Source: Clostridiales bacterium
Lineage (GTDB): Bacteria; Bacillota; Clostridia; Oscillospirales; Oscillospiraceae
Assembly: GCA_020860385.1 (NCBI GenBank)
Contig: JAJBUK010000123.1
Span: 1 to 64,000 of the forward strand
Reading direction: 5' to 3'
DNA length: 64,000 nucleotides
Positions 37,465 through 47,165 of this stretch are shown piece after piece. A program made the position numbers and the translations under genes. The notes below the pieces were generated by a model. That model saw only the letters and a program-made list of their open reading frames with translations. It was not told where the DNA came from and did not search any database. Every line of letters begins with the position of its first letter. Position 1 is the first letter of the stretch.

Positions 37465-37672
37465 GGGCTTCCACCTCCCGGAAGATGTCCTCCATCTCCT
37501 CCGCTTCGGAGGAGGATACCGTCTGTAGGATGCAGCCAGCGTGTACCAGCACCCAGTCCCCCACCTTGACCGGTACCAGTCCAGCCCGAGCCTGAACGAT
37601 ATTTCCGCTAAAATCCACCGTGGCAGTGCGGCCTTCCACCGCAGTCACTATCCCCGGCAATGCAACACACAT
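37454..37672 (-). CDS. hypC: HypC/HybG/HupF family hydrogenase chaperone
   Basis: MCVALPGIVTAVEGRTATVDFSG...VGDWVLVHAGCILQTVSSSEAEE. Confidence 0.96.
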   Translation of the reverse strand: MCVALPGIVTAVEGRTATVDFSGNIVQARAGLVPVKVGDWVLVHAGCILQTVSSSEAEEMEDIFREVEALGV

Positions 37673-37691
37673 AGTTCCTTCCTCCTATCGT

Positions 37692-39950
37692 TCAAATTGC
37701 TTTATCGTCATTTTTCTCTGCCAGAATCGTGAGCCAGGCCTGCCCCAGGGCGAGGCCGCCGTCTCCCGGCGGCACCTGACGGTTGTAGTAAACGGTGAAG
37801 CCGTCCGCCCGCAGCAGCGCCGCGGTATGCTCCAGCAGGATACGGTTCTGAAAGGTGCCGCCGGACAGGGCCACCTGCTCCACGCCGCTGGCCGTCCGCT
37901 GGCGCCGGCAAATCGCCAGCGTCAGCTCTGCCACAGCATGATGGAAGCCAAGAGCCAGCGACGCGGGGGAGGCTCCGCGCTCCTGCCCTTCCCGCATGGA
38001 GCGTATCAGGGCAGCGCTGTCCCCCACAAGGCAGCCGTCCTGTTCCTTCACCGGGAAGGACAGGGGCCAGGCCGATTCCGCCTGTGCCGCCGCTTGCTCC
38101 AGGAGGATGGCGCACTCCCCTTCGTAGCTGTTATAGTGGCAAATGTCCAGCAGCGCCGACGCCGCATCGAAGAGCCTCCCCATAGAGGAGGAGCGCACCG
38201 TGTTGACGCCCAGGCGGAGCGCCGCTTCCACCGTTTGGAACCGCGTCCCTTCCCCGGTCAAACCGGCGTGGAGCAGATAAGCCGCCAGGCTGGCATCCGC
38301 ATTTCTGGCGCTCTCATCGCCGCTCAACATGGGGATAGCGGCGATATGCCCCACACGCACCAAATTGGGGCCGGTGCAGAGCAGAAACTCTCCGCCCCAG
38401 ACGGTACCGTCCGTGCCATAGCCGGTGCCGTCAAAGGCCACCCCCAGCACCGGCCCCGTCAGGCCATACTCCGCCATGACCGAGGCGACATGGGCGTGGT
38501 GATGCTGGACGGCAGCGCAGTCCCCGTAGCGCCGATGGGTATAGTTCCCAGAAAAATATCCGGGGTGTTTGTCACAGACGCCAAGCTCCGGTTTGATTTG
38601 GAACAGTTCTTCCATCCGCTCCGCCGCGGCCTGGTAGGATTGGAAGGCATCCAACTCCTCCAAGTCCCCAAAGTGCTGGCTGAGATAGACCCGGCTACCG
38701 CTGACCAGCCCGAAACAGGCTTTCAAGTCGCCCCCCGCCGCAAAAAACGGAGTCTTTGTCGCGCGGGGCAGGCTAATAGGCTCCGGCACATAGCCTCTGG
38801 CCCGGCGGAAGAACTGCGTCTCCCCTTCTACAATACGGGCCACAGAATCGTCCAGCGGGGTCAGAATCTCCCGCCCGTGGGACAGCACCCCGTCCAGCAG
38901 GTCGCTCTCCCGCAGCCAGTTCAACATAGGCTCATCTGCAATTACCATAGGCGCGCCGGAGCGGTTGCCGCTGGTCATCACCAGCGGGCCGCACTCCTCC
39001 GCCAGGAGGATTTGCAGCGGGTTGCAGGGCAGCATGGCTCCGATTTCCAGGCTGCTGCCGCAGCAGGAGGGGGCAAAATCCATGCCGGGCCGCTTTCTCA
39101 GCAACACGATAGGCCGTGCGGGCGAGGTCAACAGCCGCTCCTCCTCACCGGAGAGGTAGCAATAGCGCCGCACTGCTTCTACATCGGGGAACAGCACCGC
39201 GAAGGGCTTCTTCTCCCGCCCCTTCAGCTGCCGCAGGCGGCGATTTGCCTCCTCACAGTTGGGGTCGCAGGCCAGGTGATAGCCGCCGATGTCCTTCACC
39301 GCCAGGATTTTGCCGCCTTTCAGAAGTTCCACCCCACGTTGGAGGGCCGCTTCCCGGGTGAGATGCTCCGCCCTGGTGTCCAGGGTCAGCACCGGGCCAC
39401 AGCTGTGGCAGGCGATGGTCTGGGCGTGGCGGCGCACATCCTGTTTGGCCGTATATTCCCTTTCGCAGTCCCCGCACATGGGGAATACGTCCATCGTGAT
39501 GTTGCATCGGTCATAGGGCAGCGCTTTGAGAATGCTGTAGCGGGGGCCGCAGGCCACGCAGCTGATGAAGGGATAGCGGTAGCGGCGGTTCCCCCTGTCG
39601 CGGAGTTCCCTGGCGCAGCGGGGGCAGGTGGGCAGGTCAGGCGGAATCAGGGGCGGCTCCCCGGCAGCCGGTTCGCTCTCCACAATGGCAAAGCCGCTGT
39701 CCCGCCCGGGGGGCAGCGGCTCCCGCTGAATGCGGTCAATGCGGCCCCCGGAGGGGCACTCCCCTTCCAGCCGCTCCACAAAGCGCTCCAGCACCGCCTG
39801 CTCCGCCGTCGCCTGAATCGTCACAATGCCGCCGCTGTTGCGCACAGTACCGGCGACCCCCATCTCCTCCGCCAGACGGGCCACAAAGGGGCGGAATCCG
39901 ATGCCCTGCACCATGCCATATACGGTAATGCGCTCTGCCGCAGCAGCCAT
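37692..39950 (-). CDS. hypF: Carbamoyltransferase HypF
   Basis: MAAAAERITVYGMVQGIGFRPFVARLAEEMGVAGTVRNSGGIV acylphosphatase domain; zinc finger CARELRDRGNRRYRYPFISCVACGPRYSI; VQHHHAHVASVMAEYGL; start trimmed from 40013. Confidence 0.97.
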   Translation of the reverse strand: MAAAAERITVYGMVQGIGFRPFVARLAEEMGVAGTVRNSGGIVTIQATAEQAVLERFVERLEGECPSGGRIDRIQREPLPPGRDSGFAIVESEPAAGEPPLIPPDLPTCPRCARELRDRGNRRYRYPFISCVACGPRYSILKALPYDRCNITMDVFPMCGDCEREYTAKQDVRRHAQTIACHSCGPVLTLDTRAEHLTREAALQRGVELLKGGKILAVKDIGGYHLACDPNCEEANRRLRQLKGREKKPFAVLFPDVEAVRRYCYLSGEEERLLTSPARPIVLLRKRPGMDFAPSCCGSSLEIGAMLPCNPLQILLAEECGPLVMTSGNRSGAPMVIADEPMLNWLRESDLLDGVLSHGREILTPLDDSVARIVEGETQFFRRARGYVPEPISLPRATKTPFFAAGGDLKACFGLVSGSRVYLSQHFGDLEELDAFQSYQAAAERMEELFQIKPELGVCDKHPGYFSGNYTHRRYGDCAAVQHHHAHVASVMAEYGLTGPVLGVAFDGTGYGTDGTVWGGEFLLCTGPNLVRVGHIAAIPMLSGDESARNADASLAAYLLHAGLTGEGTRFQTVEAALRLGVNTVRSSSMGRLFDAASALLDICHYNSYEGECAILLEQAAAQAESAWPLSFPVKEQDGCLVGDSAALIRSMREGQERGASPASLALGFHHAVAELTLAICRRQRTASGVEQVALSGGTFQNRILLEHTAALLRADGFTVYYNRQVPPGDGGLALGQAWLTILAEKNDDKAI

Positions 39951-40016
39951 AGAATCCCTCCCCCATTGGAAAGTCCGCCGGTGGGAGACCCACCGGCGGC
40001 AGAATGAAGTCAATGA

Positions 40017-41180
40017 TTAAAGGTCAATGCACTTCTTGGGGCATACCCCGGCGCAGACGCCGCAGCGGACGCACAGCTCGTTGTCCACCTTCCAGGTCTT
40101 GGTCTTGCGGTCCACGGTCAGCGCACCGGCAGGGCACTTCTTCGCGCACAGGCCGCAATAGACACAGGCGTCGCCCTTCTTAGGCAGGTCGGTGAACTCG
40201 GCATTGTAGCCCGGCTCCAGGCAGGCAATGATGAAGTCCGCTTCCTCCTCCACCGGCACATCCTTGGTGACGTCGGGCAGGGTCAGGGCCTGCTTCGGGC
40301 AGTTCTCCACGCAGATGCCGCAGCGGACGCACTCGGCGTTGTCCACTTCCCAAATCTTTTCCTTACGGTCCACCACGATGGCGCCCTTGGGGCACTGCTT
40401 GGAGCAGAGGCCGCAATATACGCAGTTCTCCGGCGTGGAGACCGGCAGGTCAGCCCACTCATCCACATAGTCCGGCAGGGTACAGGCGGGAACGGGAATC
40501 TCCTCCCCGTCCTTGTCGAACTGAGGCACATAGGGCCGACGGCCCAGCTTCCGCTGCACGCCCCACTCCTTGTCGGAGGCTGCCATGGCCGCCTCGTGGC
40601 CGGGGGCCACAGCGCTCTTCATGCTCAGGGCGTTCTCCGGGCAGGTGGAGATACAGCCCTCGCAGCCCAGGCAGGCTTCCGCATTGACAGACCAGCCGTC
40701 CTCCACCGTGATAGCCCCGGCAGGGCACTGGGCCGCGCAGGCGCCGCACAGGATACAGGCATCGTTCACCACGGGCACGGCCATAGCCGGGCCGGTGGGA
40801 ATCGCGCCAGGCTCTGTGGTGTTGCCAGTGAAGGCGGCGGGAGCCTTGATTTGATTCGTCTCGATTACCTTATCCACATTGGGCGTAAAGTAACCGGGCA
40901 CGATGGACAGAGCCGACTTGGGGCAGACCTTCACGCAGTTGCCACACTGGACGCAGTCAAAGCGGTTCATGTTCCAGGTGCCGGCCTTCCGGTCGATGAA
41001 GATGGTGTCCGTGGGGCAATGGGTGCTGCACAGCCCGCAGAGGACGCACTTGCTGTGATCCAGCAGGATACGGCCCCGGGAGCGCTCCGGGTAAACCGCC
41101 GGCTCATAGGGGTAGTTGGTGGTGTACGGCTTGGAGAAGAGGTTGCGCACGGCAACCTTGGCAAATGTCATCAATCCCAT
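40017..41180 (-). CDS. Polyferredoxin with eight 4Fe-4S motifs (EchF-position subunit of a group 4 hydrogenase)
   Basis: Eight CxxCxxCxxxCP motifs: CVLCGLCSTHCP, CVQCGNCVKVCP, CILCGACAAQCP, CLGCEGCISTCP, CVYCGLCSKQCP, CVRCGICVENCP, CVYCGLCAKKCP, CVRCGVCAGVCP. Confidence 0.9.
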   Translation of the reverse strand: MGLMTFAKVAVRNLFSKPYTTNYPYEPAVYPERSRGRILLDHSKCVLCGLCSTHCPTDTIFIDRKAGTWNMNRFDCVQCGNCVKVCPKSALSIVPGYFTPNVDKVIETNQIKAPAAFTGNTTEPGAIPTGPAMAVPVVNDACILCGACAAQCPAGAITVEDGWSVNAEACLGCEGCISTCPENALSMKSAVAPGHEAAMAASDKEWGVQRKLGRRPYVPQFDKDGEEIPVPACTLPDYVDEWADLPVSTPENCVYCGLCSKQCPKGAIVVDRKEKIWEVDNAECVRCGICVENCPKQALTLPDVTKDVPVEEEADFIIACLEPGYNAEFTDLPKKGDACVYCGLCAKKCPAGALTVDRKTKTWKVDNELCVRCGVCAGVCPKKCIDL

Positions 41181-41186
41181 GGTCTA

Positions 41187-42266
41187 TCACCTCTCCGTGC
41201 AGCTGACGCAGGGGTCAATGGTCAGGATGATCATTGGAATATCCGCCACGTCGCAGCCTTTCATAATCTCCGCCATAGCGGGAATGTTGGCAAAGGTGGG
41301 AGTACGCACACGGAACCGGTCCAGATAGGGGGTACCGTTGCCCTTGGTGTAGTAGCAGGCCTCGCCCCGGGGCTGCTCCATCCGCACCATAAACTCGCCG
41401 GTGGGGTTGCCCTTCACCGGAACGATCAGGTCGCCCGCGGGAATCTTATCCACCGCCTGGCGAATCAGGTCGATGGCGTTGAAAATCTCCTGGATACGAA
41501 CTTCCGTGCGGGCATAGCAGTCGCCGCCGTCCGAGGTGGCGATTTTCACATCTAAATCACCATAGGCGGCATAGCCCAGCATCCGCATATCCAGCGCATG
41601 GCCGGAGGCTCTGGCCATAGGGCCGCAGGCCCCCAAGCCCAGGGCAGCCTGCTTGGTCAGGTTACCCACCCCCACCAGACGGCTCTTTACCGTGTAGTCA
41701 TTCAGGAAGGTATCCACCACGTCGTGGAGGTCGCGCTCGATTTTGTCAAACTTCTCCACAAAGCCGTGGAGCATGGCGCTGTCCATGTCCTTGATAACGC
41801 CGCCCACGTTGTTCACGGAGAAGATGCAGCGGCCGCCGGTGGATGCCTCCAGCATATCCAGCACGTCCTCCCGAATCCGCCAGCACTCGTTGAACAGGGC
41901 CTCGAAGCCAAAGCCGTCCGCCAGCAGGCCCAGCCACAGCAGATGGGAATGAACCCGGCTCATCTCCGCCCAGATGGTGCGCAGATATTTGGCCCGGTTG
42001 GGAATCTCAATGCCCATGCCATACTCGATGGACTCGCAGTAGCCCATGCCGTGCATGAAGGAGCAAATGCCGCAGATGCGCTCCGCCACATAGACGTAAT
42101 CCTTAAAATCCCGTTTGTCCACCAAATGCTCCAGCCCTCTGTGGACGAAGCCGATTTCCGGGATAACGTCCACTACCTTTTCGTCCTCCAGAACCAAATC
42201 CAGGTGGAGGGGTTCCGGCAGGACCGGATGCTGAGGGCCAAAGGGTACTACACTTTTCTTACTCAT
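41187..42266 (-). CDS. echE: Group 4 (Ech-type) [NiFe]-hydrogenase large subunit
   Basis: PFGPQHPVLPEPLHLDLVLEDEKV..., ERICGICSFMHGMGYCESIE, C-terminal TIDPCVSCTER. Confidence 0.93.
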   Translation of the reverse strand: MSKKSVVPFGPQHPVLPEPLHLDLVLEDEKVVDVIPEIGFVHRGLEHLVDKRDFKDYVYVAERICGICSFMHGMGYCESIEYGMGIEIPNRAKYLRTIWAEMSRVHSHLLWLGLLADGFGFEALFNECWRIREDVLDMLEASTGGRCIFSVNNVGGVIKDMDSAMLHGFVEKFDKIERDLHDVVDTFLNDYTVKSRLVGVGNLTKQAALGLGACGPMARASGHALDMRMLGYAAYGDLDVKIATSDGGDCYARTEVRIQEIFNAIDLIRQAVDKIPAGDLIVPVKGNPTGEFMVRMEQPRGEACYYTKGNGTPYLDRFRVRTPTFANIPAMAEIMKGCDVADIPMIILTIDPCVSCTER

Positions 42267-42281
42267 CTCAGCACACCTCGA

Positions 42282-42623
42282 TTACTTAAACGGCGTCTCG
42301 ACGTTCAGCTTGTACAGCTTCCGGTCATAGTTCAGACGGATATTCTCAATGTTGACCCCGAACAGCTCCGCAATCTCGTTTTCGTACATCCACGCGCAGG
42401 AATAGATGGGGGTGATGCTGGGCACCTCCTCCGTCTCCTCCACGGTGACGCGGAAGTTGTGCAGCTCATAGTCCTTGGCCAGGGAGTAGGTCAGCTGATA
42501 TCCGATTTTCGTGCGGACGCTGTGGATTTGGCACAGCCGCCAGCCGTAGCCCTTATAGGCCGCGCAGCGGGGCATCAGCTCGCCAATGTCAATGTCATCC
42601 ACCTTGTAAGTCAGTTTTGCCAT
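42282..42623 (-). CDS. echD: NuoC-like (EchD) subunit
   Basis: 113 aa; YSCAWMYENEIAELFGVNIENIRLNYDRKLYKLNVETPFK. Confidence 0.85.
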   Translation of the reverse strand: MAKLTYKVDDIDIGELMPRCAAYKGYGWRLCQIHSVRTKIGYQLTYSLAKDYELHNFRVTVEETEEVPSITPIYSCAWMYENEIAELFGVNIENIRLNYDRKLYKLNVETPFK

Positions 42624-42626
42624 GCT

Positions 42627-43070
42627 TTAGATGCCCTCCTTTGGATCCTCGGTATAGGACTCATACTTCTTGTCCAGGATGGCCAGGGCCTGCACCACGC
42701 CGTCAATGATGGACTGGGGCCGGGCCGCACAGCCGGTGACGTACACGTCCACCGGAATCACCGTATCAGTGCCGCCCTGGATGTTGTAACAACTCTTAAA
42801 GATGCCGCCGGTGCAGGCGCAGGTGCCCACCGCCACCACCACCTTGGGGTCGGGCATCTGGTCGTAAATCTGCTTCAGCACCGGCGCATTCTGGGCGTTG
42901 CAGCCGCCGGTGGTCAGCAGGATGTCCGCGTGCATGGGGTCGCCGGAGTTGATAATGCCAAAGCGCTCCAGGTCGTAGCGGGGCATGGTAGCGGCCAGAA
43001 CCTCAATATCGCAGCCGTTGCAGCTGGAGCAATCGTAGTGAATCAGCCAGGGAGATCTGGATAATTTCAT
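42627..43070 (-). CDS. echC: NuoB-like hydrogenase small subunit (EchC)
   Basis: CSSCNGCDIEVLAATMPRYDLERFGI, VGTCACTGGIF, VTGCAARPQSIIDGVVQAL. Confidence 0.92.
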   Translation of the reverse strand: MKLSRSPWLIHYDCSSCNGCDIEVLAATMPRYDLERFGIINSGDPMHADILLTTGGCNAQNAPVLKQIYDQMPDPKVVVAVGTCACTGGIFKSCYNIQGGTDTVIPVDVYVTGCAARPQSIIDGVVQALAILDKKYESYTEDPKEGI

Positions 43071-43083
43071 CTTCTACCCCTCC

Positions 43084-43953
43084 TTAACGAATCATCTGCA
43101 AAAGCAGCAGATTGGTGCCGGCAGCCACCAGGGTGACGCCCCATGCCACCTTGAACATGACCTGCCACTTGACGCGGGCACAGGTGTTGTCAATCAGCAC
43201 CTCAAAGAGGTAGACCAGGACAATGCAAACCAGCGCCACCACCACGGACCACCAACGGTTGTTGGCAAAGAAAATGCCGATAATCCCCATCAGCATGACC
43301 TGCTCATACCAGTCTGCAATGGTGTAGCAGGCCAGAGTGGGGCCGGACAGCTCCGTTGTAGTGCCCTTCACCATCTCCTGATGGGCGTGGTGAGAGGTGG
43401 AGATGTCAAAGGGGCTTTTCCGCAGCTTGATGACCAGAATCACCACCACCCCGATGAAAAAGCCGGGCAGCATCACGATGGCAGGCAGGCCCTCATGGGT
43501 GCCAATGGTGGACACCCGGAAGGTGCCGTCCGCCAGGTAGAAGCCCACGCCGGTGAGCAGCAGCATCGGCTCATAGGAGGCCATCTGAATCAGCTCACGG
43601 TTGGCGCCCATGGTGGAGAAGGGGGAGCCGGTGCAGCTGGCCGCCACCACCAGGAACATATCCGCCGTGGTCAGAGAGAAGAAGCACATCATAATGTCAT
43701 TGCCGCTGAAAAACAGCGTGCCGGACAGGATGACGAACAGGGTATAGGAGCCAATCATAATCAGCTGCATACGGCTGACCGTCACCAGTTCCTTTTTCAT
43801 CAGCTTTTGCAGATCCCAAAAGGGCTGCAAAACGGAGGGGCCTTTCCGCCCCTGCATCCGGGCGGACACCACGCGGCCCATGCCGTCCAGCAGGCCACCC
43901 ACCAGCGGGGCAAACAGAAGGTACCCAAGCCCAACAATCACACTCAGCATCAT
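43084..43953 (-). CDS. echB: NuoH-like membrane subunit (EchB)
   Basis: Polytopic; GRVVSARMQGRKGPSVLQPFWDLQKL; SPFDISTSHHAHQEMVKGTTTELSGP. Confidence 0.92.
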   Translation of the reverse strand: MMLSVIVGLGYLLFAPLVGGLLDGMGRVVSARMQGRKGPSVLQPFWDLQKLMKKELVTVSRMQLIMIGSYTLFVILSGTLFFSGNDIMMCFFSLTTADMFLVVAASCTGSPFSTMGANRELIQMASYEPMLLLTGVGFYLADGTFRVSTIGTHEGLPAIVMLPGFFIGVVVILVIKLRKSPFDISTSHHAHQEMVKGTTTELSGPTLACYTIADWYEQVMLMGIIGIFFANNRWWSVVVALVCIVLVYLFEVLIDNTCARVKWQVMFKVAWGVTLVAAGTNLLLLQMIR

Positions 43954-45878
43954 GCGACCACACCTCCCAACAGCAGAATCATACACAGCACAATGATAAA
44001 GCTGGAAATCGCCAGGCTGGGGAACATCAGCTTTCTCTCCCCGAACCAGTCCTCCATGTACCAGGAGGTGGTCTGAATCTCCTTCTCCTCACCCATGGAG
44101 TCCACAAAGTGCTGGCTGTCGCCGGTGTTGACACCGGCCACATAACTCATCACCGGATGGGGGTGGGAGCGCCTGGTCACCAGGAACACCAGGAGGGGAA
44201 TCACGAACACGCAGAACAGCAGCACCACCATGAACAGCAGGTTACCGGTGGTGATGGTGGGGTCCACCTCGCCGTACAGCTCGGTGACGATGGGCAGCAC
44301 TACGTAGTTAGACAGGCTGGGGAAGCTGAGGCACAGCAAAATCATAATGGCAGCATGGGAGAACAGGGAGAAATATTCGTTTCTCCCGGTGATGTCCTTC
44401 GTCGTGTGGATATGATCCACCACCAGCAGGCGGCACAGCCACTTCGACCAGTACAGGCAGGTGGTGGCGGAGCCAAAGCAGACGAACAACGGCATGACAG
44501 TACCCAGCAGGCCGCCTGCGTCCACGAAGGCCTTCAGCGCCGCCCACTTGGAAACCAGCATACCGAAGGGGGCCAGGAACATACCGCAGATGCCGATGAC
44601 CATAACCACAGCCAGCTTCGGCATCCGCAGCATCAGGCCGTGCATGGTCTCCACGTCACGGCTACCGGTGGCATTCTCCACCGCGCCAACGGACTGGAAC
44701 AGCATGGACTTGGACACCGCGTGGAACATAATCAGGAACACCGCCGCCCAATAGGTCTCCGATGCGCCGATACCGGCGCAGGCGGTGATTAAGCCCAGGT
44801 TGGAGATGGTGGAATAGGCCAGAATCTTCTTGGCGTCCGTCTGGGAGATGGCCATCAGCGAGGCCACAAAGAAGGTGAACCCGCCAATGAAGGTCACCAT
44901 ATACCCCGCCCAGTTGTTTTGCAGAGCCGGGGCCAGCCGCAGCAGCAGGTACACACCTGCCTTGACCATGGTGGCCGAGTGCAGCAGCGCGGAGGTGGGG
45001 GTGGGCGCGACCATAGCGCCCAGCAGCCACTGGCTGAAGGGCATTTGGGCGGACTTCGTCAGCGCTGCAAAGCTCAGCAGGGCCACGCAGGCGACAGCCA
45101 CCATATCCCCGCCCTTCCCGACGGATACCATTGCCGACAGACTGAAGGAGTGATGGGTCACGGCAAACCAGATGATGCCCGCCGCATAGCCCAAGCCGCC
45201 CAGCAGGTTCATCCACAGGGCGCGGAAGCTGTTATGTACCGCCTCATCCGTCCTGGTGTAGCCAATCAGGAGGAAGGAGCAGACGGAGGTGATTTCCCAG
45301 AAGAAATACATCCAGGTCATGCTCTCCGACAGCACCAGGCCGAACATGGCCCCCAGAAAGACGAACAGCATGGGGAAGAAGAATCCTCTCCGGTCTGCAA
45401 ACTCCGTGTGGTGATGCACATAGCCCCGCATATAGCCCACGGCATAGATGACGATCAGGCCGCCGATGATGGCGACGATCAGCATCAGGATGACGCTGAG
45501 GCGATCTACCAGGATATGGGGCGTCTCCTCCACGGAGCCGCCGAACAGCTCCACCCAAAGCACGCCAAGGGTCTGGACGACGCTGAGCAGGACGATGGGA
45601 TACTTCTTGTACTTGACGCTCTGGTAGACCACCAGGCACATCAGGAACAGGTCTCCGACAATCATCAGGTGATCTACCAGTGAGGTTTCCTGAAACAGCA
45701 GCAGGTCTTCCTGCCCATTGGAAAGCCACCAGATGCAGACAGAGATAGCCAGCACCATCGTGACGCCGGAACCGATGTAAACGCAGAGGCCCCGCGCTTT
45801 GTCATCCTTCACCAGCGCCAGGACTGCGGCCATCAGAAACGGGAACAGAATCAGGACGGGTATCAAATTCACAATCAC
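43950..45878 (-). CDS. echA: NuoL-like proton-conducting antiporter subunit (EchA); GTG start inferred (track start 45911)
   Basis: ~640 aa polytopic; MFFWEITSVCSFLLIGYTRTDEAVHNSFRALWMNLLGGLGYAAG; AQMPFSQWLLGAMVAPTPTSALLHSATMVKAGVYLLLRLAP. Confidence 0.9.
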   Translation of the reverse strand: MIVNLIPVLILFPFLMAAVLALVKDDKARGLCVYIGSGVTMVLAISVCIWWLSNGQEDLLLFQETSLVDHLMIVGDLFLMCLVVYQSVKYKKYPIVLLSVVQTLGVLWVELFGGSVEETPHILVDRLSVILMLIVAIIGGLIVIYAVGYMRGYVHHHTEFADRRGFFFPMLFVFLGAMFGLVLSESMTWMYFFWEITSVCSFLLIGYTRTDEAVHNSFRALWMNLLGGLGYAAGIIWFAVTHHSFSLSAMVSVGKGGDMVAVACVALLSFAALTKSAQMPFSQWLLGAMVAPTPTSALLHSATMVKAGVYLLLRLAPALQNNWAGYMVTFIGGFTFFVASLMAISQTDAKKILAYSTISNLGLITACAGIGASETYWAAVFLIMFHAVSKSMLFQSVGAVENATGSRDVETMHGLMLRMPKLAVVMVIGICGMFLAPFGMLVSKWAALKAFVDAGGLLGTVMPLFVCFGSATTCLYWSKWLCRLLVVDHIHTTKDITGRNEYFSLFSHAAIMILLCLSFPSLSNYVVLPIVTELYGEVDPTITTGNLLFMVVLLFCVFVIPLLVFLVTRRSHPHPVMSYVAGVNTGDSQHFVDSMGEEKEIQTTSWYMEDWFGERKLMFPSLAISSFIIVLCMILLLGGVVA

Positions 45879-46068
45879 AGCCTTCTCTCTTTCAGCGTGT
45901 GCCCGAAGCATACAGGAATACTCTCGTGCGGCGCTCCATTCGATTTGCTGCGCCAGTTCGCACGGATTCCTGCCGCTGTTTCAGAAACCCATGCCAACTG
46001 GTCAGCTCAAATGGACGCCTAAAGAGCCGCGCATTACCCTCACGCACACCGCTCCATAATACTGCAAT

Positions 46069-46108
46069 ATTATAGCGCAATCTTCTGATTTTGTGAATAG
46101 TTTAACAA
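46069..46108 (-). promoter_or_regulatory. Candidate Ech operon promoter with Rex-like operator
   Basis: Minus strand TTCACA (46092-46097)-17-TATAAT (46069-46074); TTGTGAATAGTTTAACAA at 46091-46108. Confidence 0.6.
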
Positions 46109-46185
46109 TCATTTTTCTGTGAATTTGGACAATTTTTTCGCCTTTTCGACCTAACATTCTGCAAATCTGTTTCCCGGAACTGTTT

Positions 46186-47034
46186 TTATTCCGCTTCTGT
46201 CTCCGCCGGAAGGAACCAGATGTCCAAATCCACATCCCCCTCGATTCCGCTGACTGCGCCGGAGCTGGAATACTGCCACATGGAAATGGCGTAGGCAAAG
46301 CCGGGGGCATCGGCGTATTCGGCGTACCACACCTCGTAGTCCCGCAGCTGGCTGAGGTCATAGTTCAGATAGCCCAGCTCACCGTTGCAGTATACCATGG
46401 CGTCATACCCGGCATTTTCGATGGCGGCGCAGAAGGCTGCCGCACAGGCCGTCACCGTGTCCGCATCCAGGCCGTCGGTGCGGGCATCGTCATAGGTGAT
46501 GTACTCCCAGTCATAGGCGACGGGAAGGTCCAGGGCGTGACCATTCAGCAGGGCCAGCACGAAGGCGGCCTCCTCCTCTGCCTCCTCCACCGAGACAGCC
46601 TGGGAGAAGAAGTACACCCCCACCTGGAGTCCGGCCTCCTGCGCACTGGAGAGGTTCTCCGCAAACCGGCTGTCCTCCGTCAGCGCACCGGCGCCGTAGC
46701 CCCGGTAGCCTGCACGGAGCATGGCAAAGTCCACCCCGGACGCCGTCACCGCGGCCCAGTCCACCGCTCCCTGATGGGCGGACAGGTCGATGCCGTACAG
46801 GGCCTCCCCGCTATAGGACAGCGTCCCGTCCTCATCCTGGGAGAAGCTGTCCTCCTCCAGCTCGCTGCGCTCCAGGGTGCTGTCCACCTCAATATCCTGC
46901 CCGTTGAACTCCACCGTCTCCGGCAGGTAATAGGCCCACCGCCCCAGGTTGGAATCAGACGAGCAGACCAGCAGCCCCGCCAGACAGAGCAGCAGGCAAA
47001 GGGCGGTCAGGCCCCGCCGTATCCATTGTTTCAT
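46186..47034 (-). CDS. Glycoside hydrolase family 25 (lysozyme-like) protein with N-terminal signal anchor
   Basis: YGIDLSAHQGAVDWAAVTASGVDFAMLRAGYRGYG..., GVYFFSQAVSVEEAEEEAAFVL, LPVAYDWEY. Confidence 0.92.
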   Translation of the reverse strand: MKQWIRRGLTALCLLLCLAGLLVCSSDSNLGRWAYYLPETVEFNGQDIEVDSTLERSELEEDSFSQDEDGTLSYSGEALYGIDLSAHQGAVDWAAVTASGVDFAMLRAGYRGYGAGALTEDSRFAENLSSAQEAGLQVGVYFFSQAVSVEEAEEEAAFVLALLNGHALDLPVAYDWEYITYDDARTDGLDADTVTACAAAFCAAIENAGYDAMVYCNGELGYLNYDLSQLRDYEVWYAEYADAPGFAYAISMWQYSSSGAVSGIEGDVDLDIWFLPAETEAE

Positions 47035-47105
47035 TTGCGTATCCCTCCGCGCCAAACACCGTAATACCGTCATTCTACCACAATTCGACAGAAAACGGTG
47101 AAAAA

Positions 47106-47135
47106 GGTGTGAAGAAACTCAAATTTCTTCACACC
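47106..47135 (-). terminator. Intrinsic terminator after the MATE gene
   Basis: GGTGTGAAGAAA / TTTCTTCACACC stem followed by TTTTT on the minus strand. Confidence 0.8.
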
Positions 47136-47165
47136 TTTTTCTGGAAACTCTGGTTAAAACAGGTT

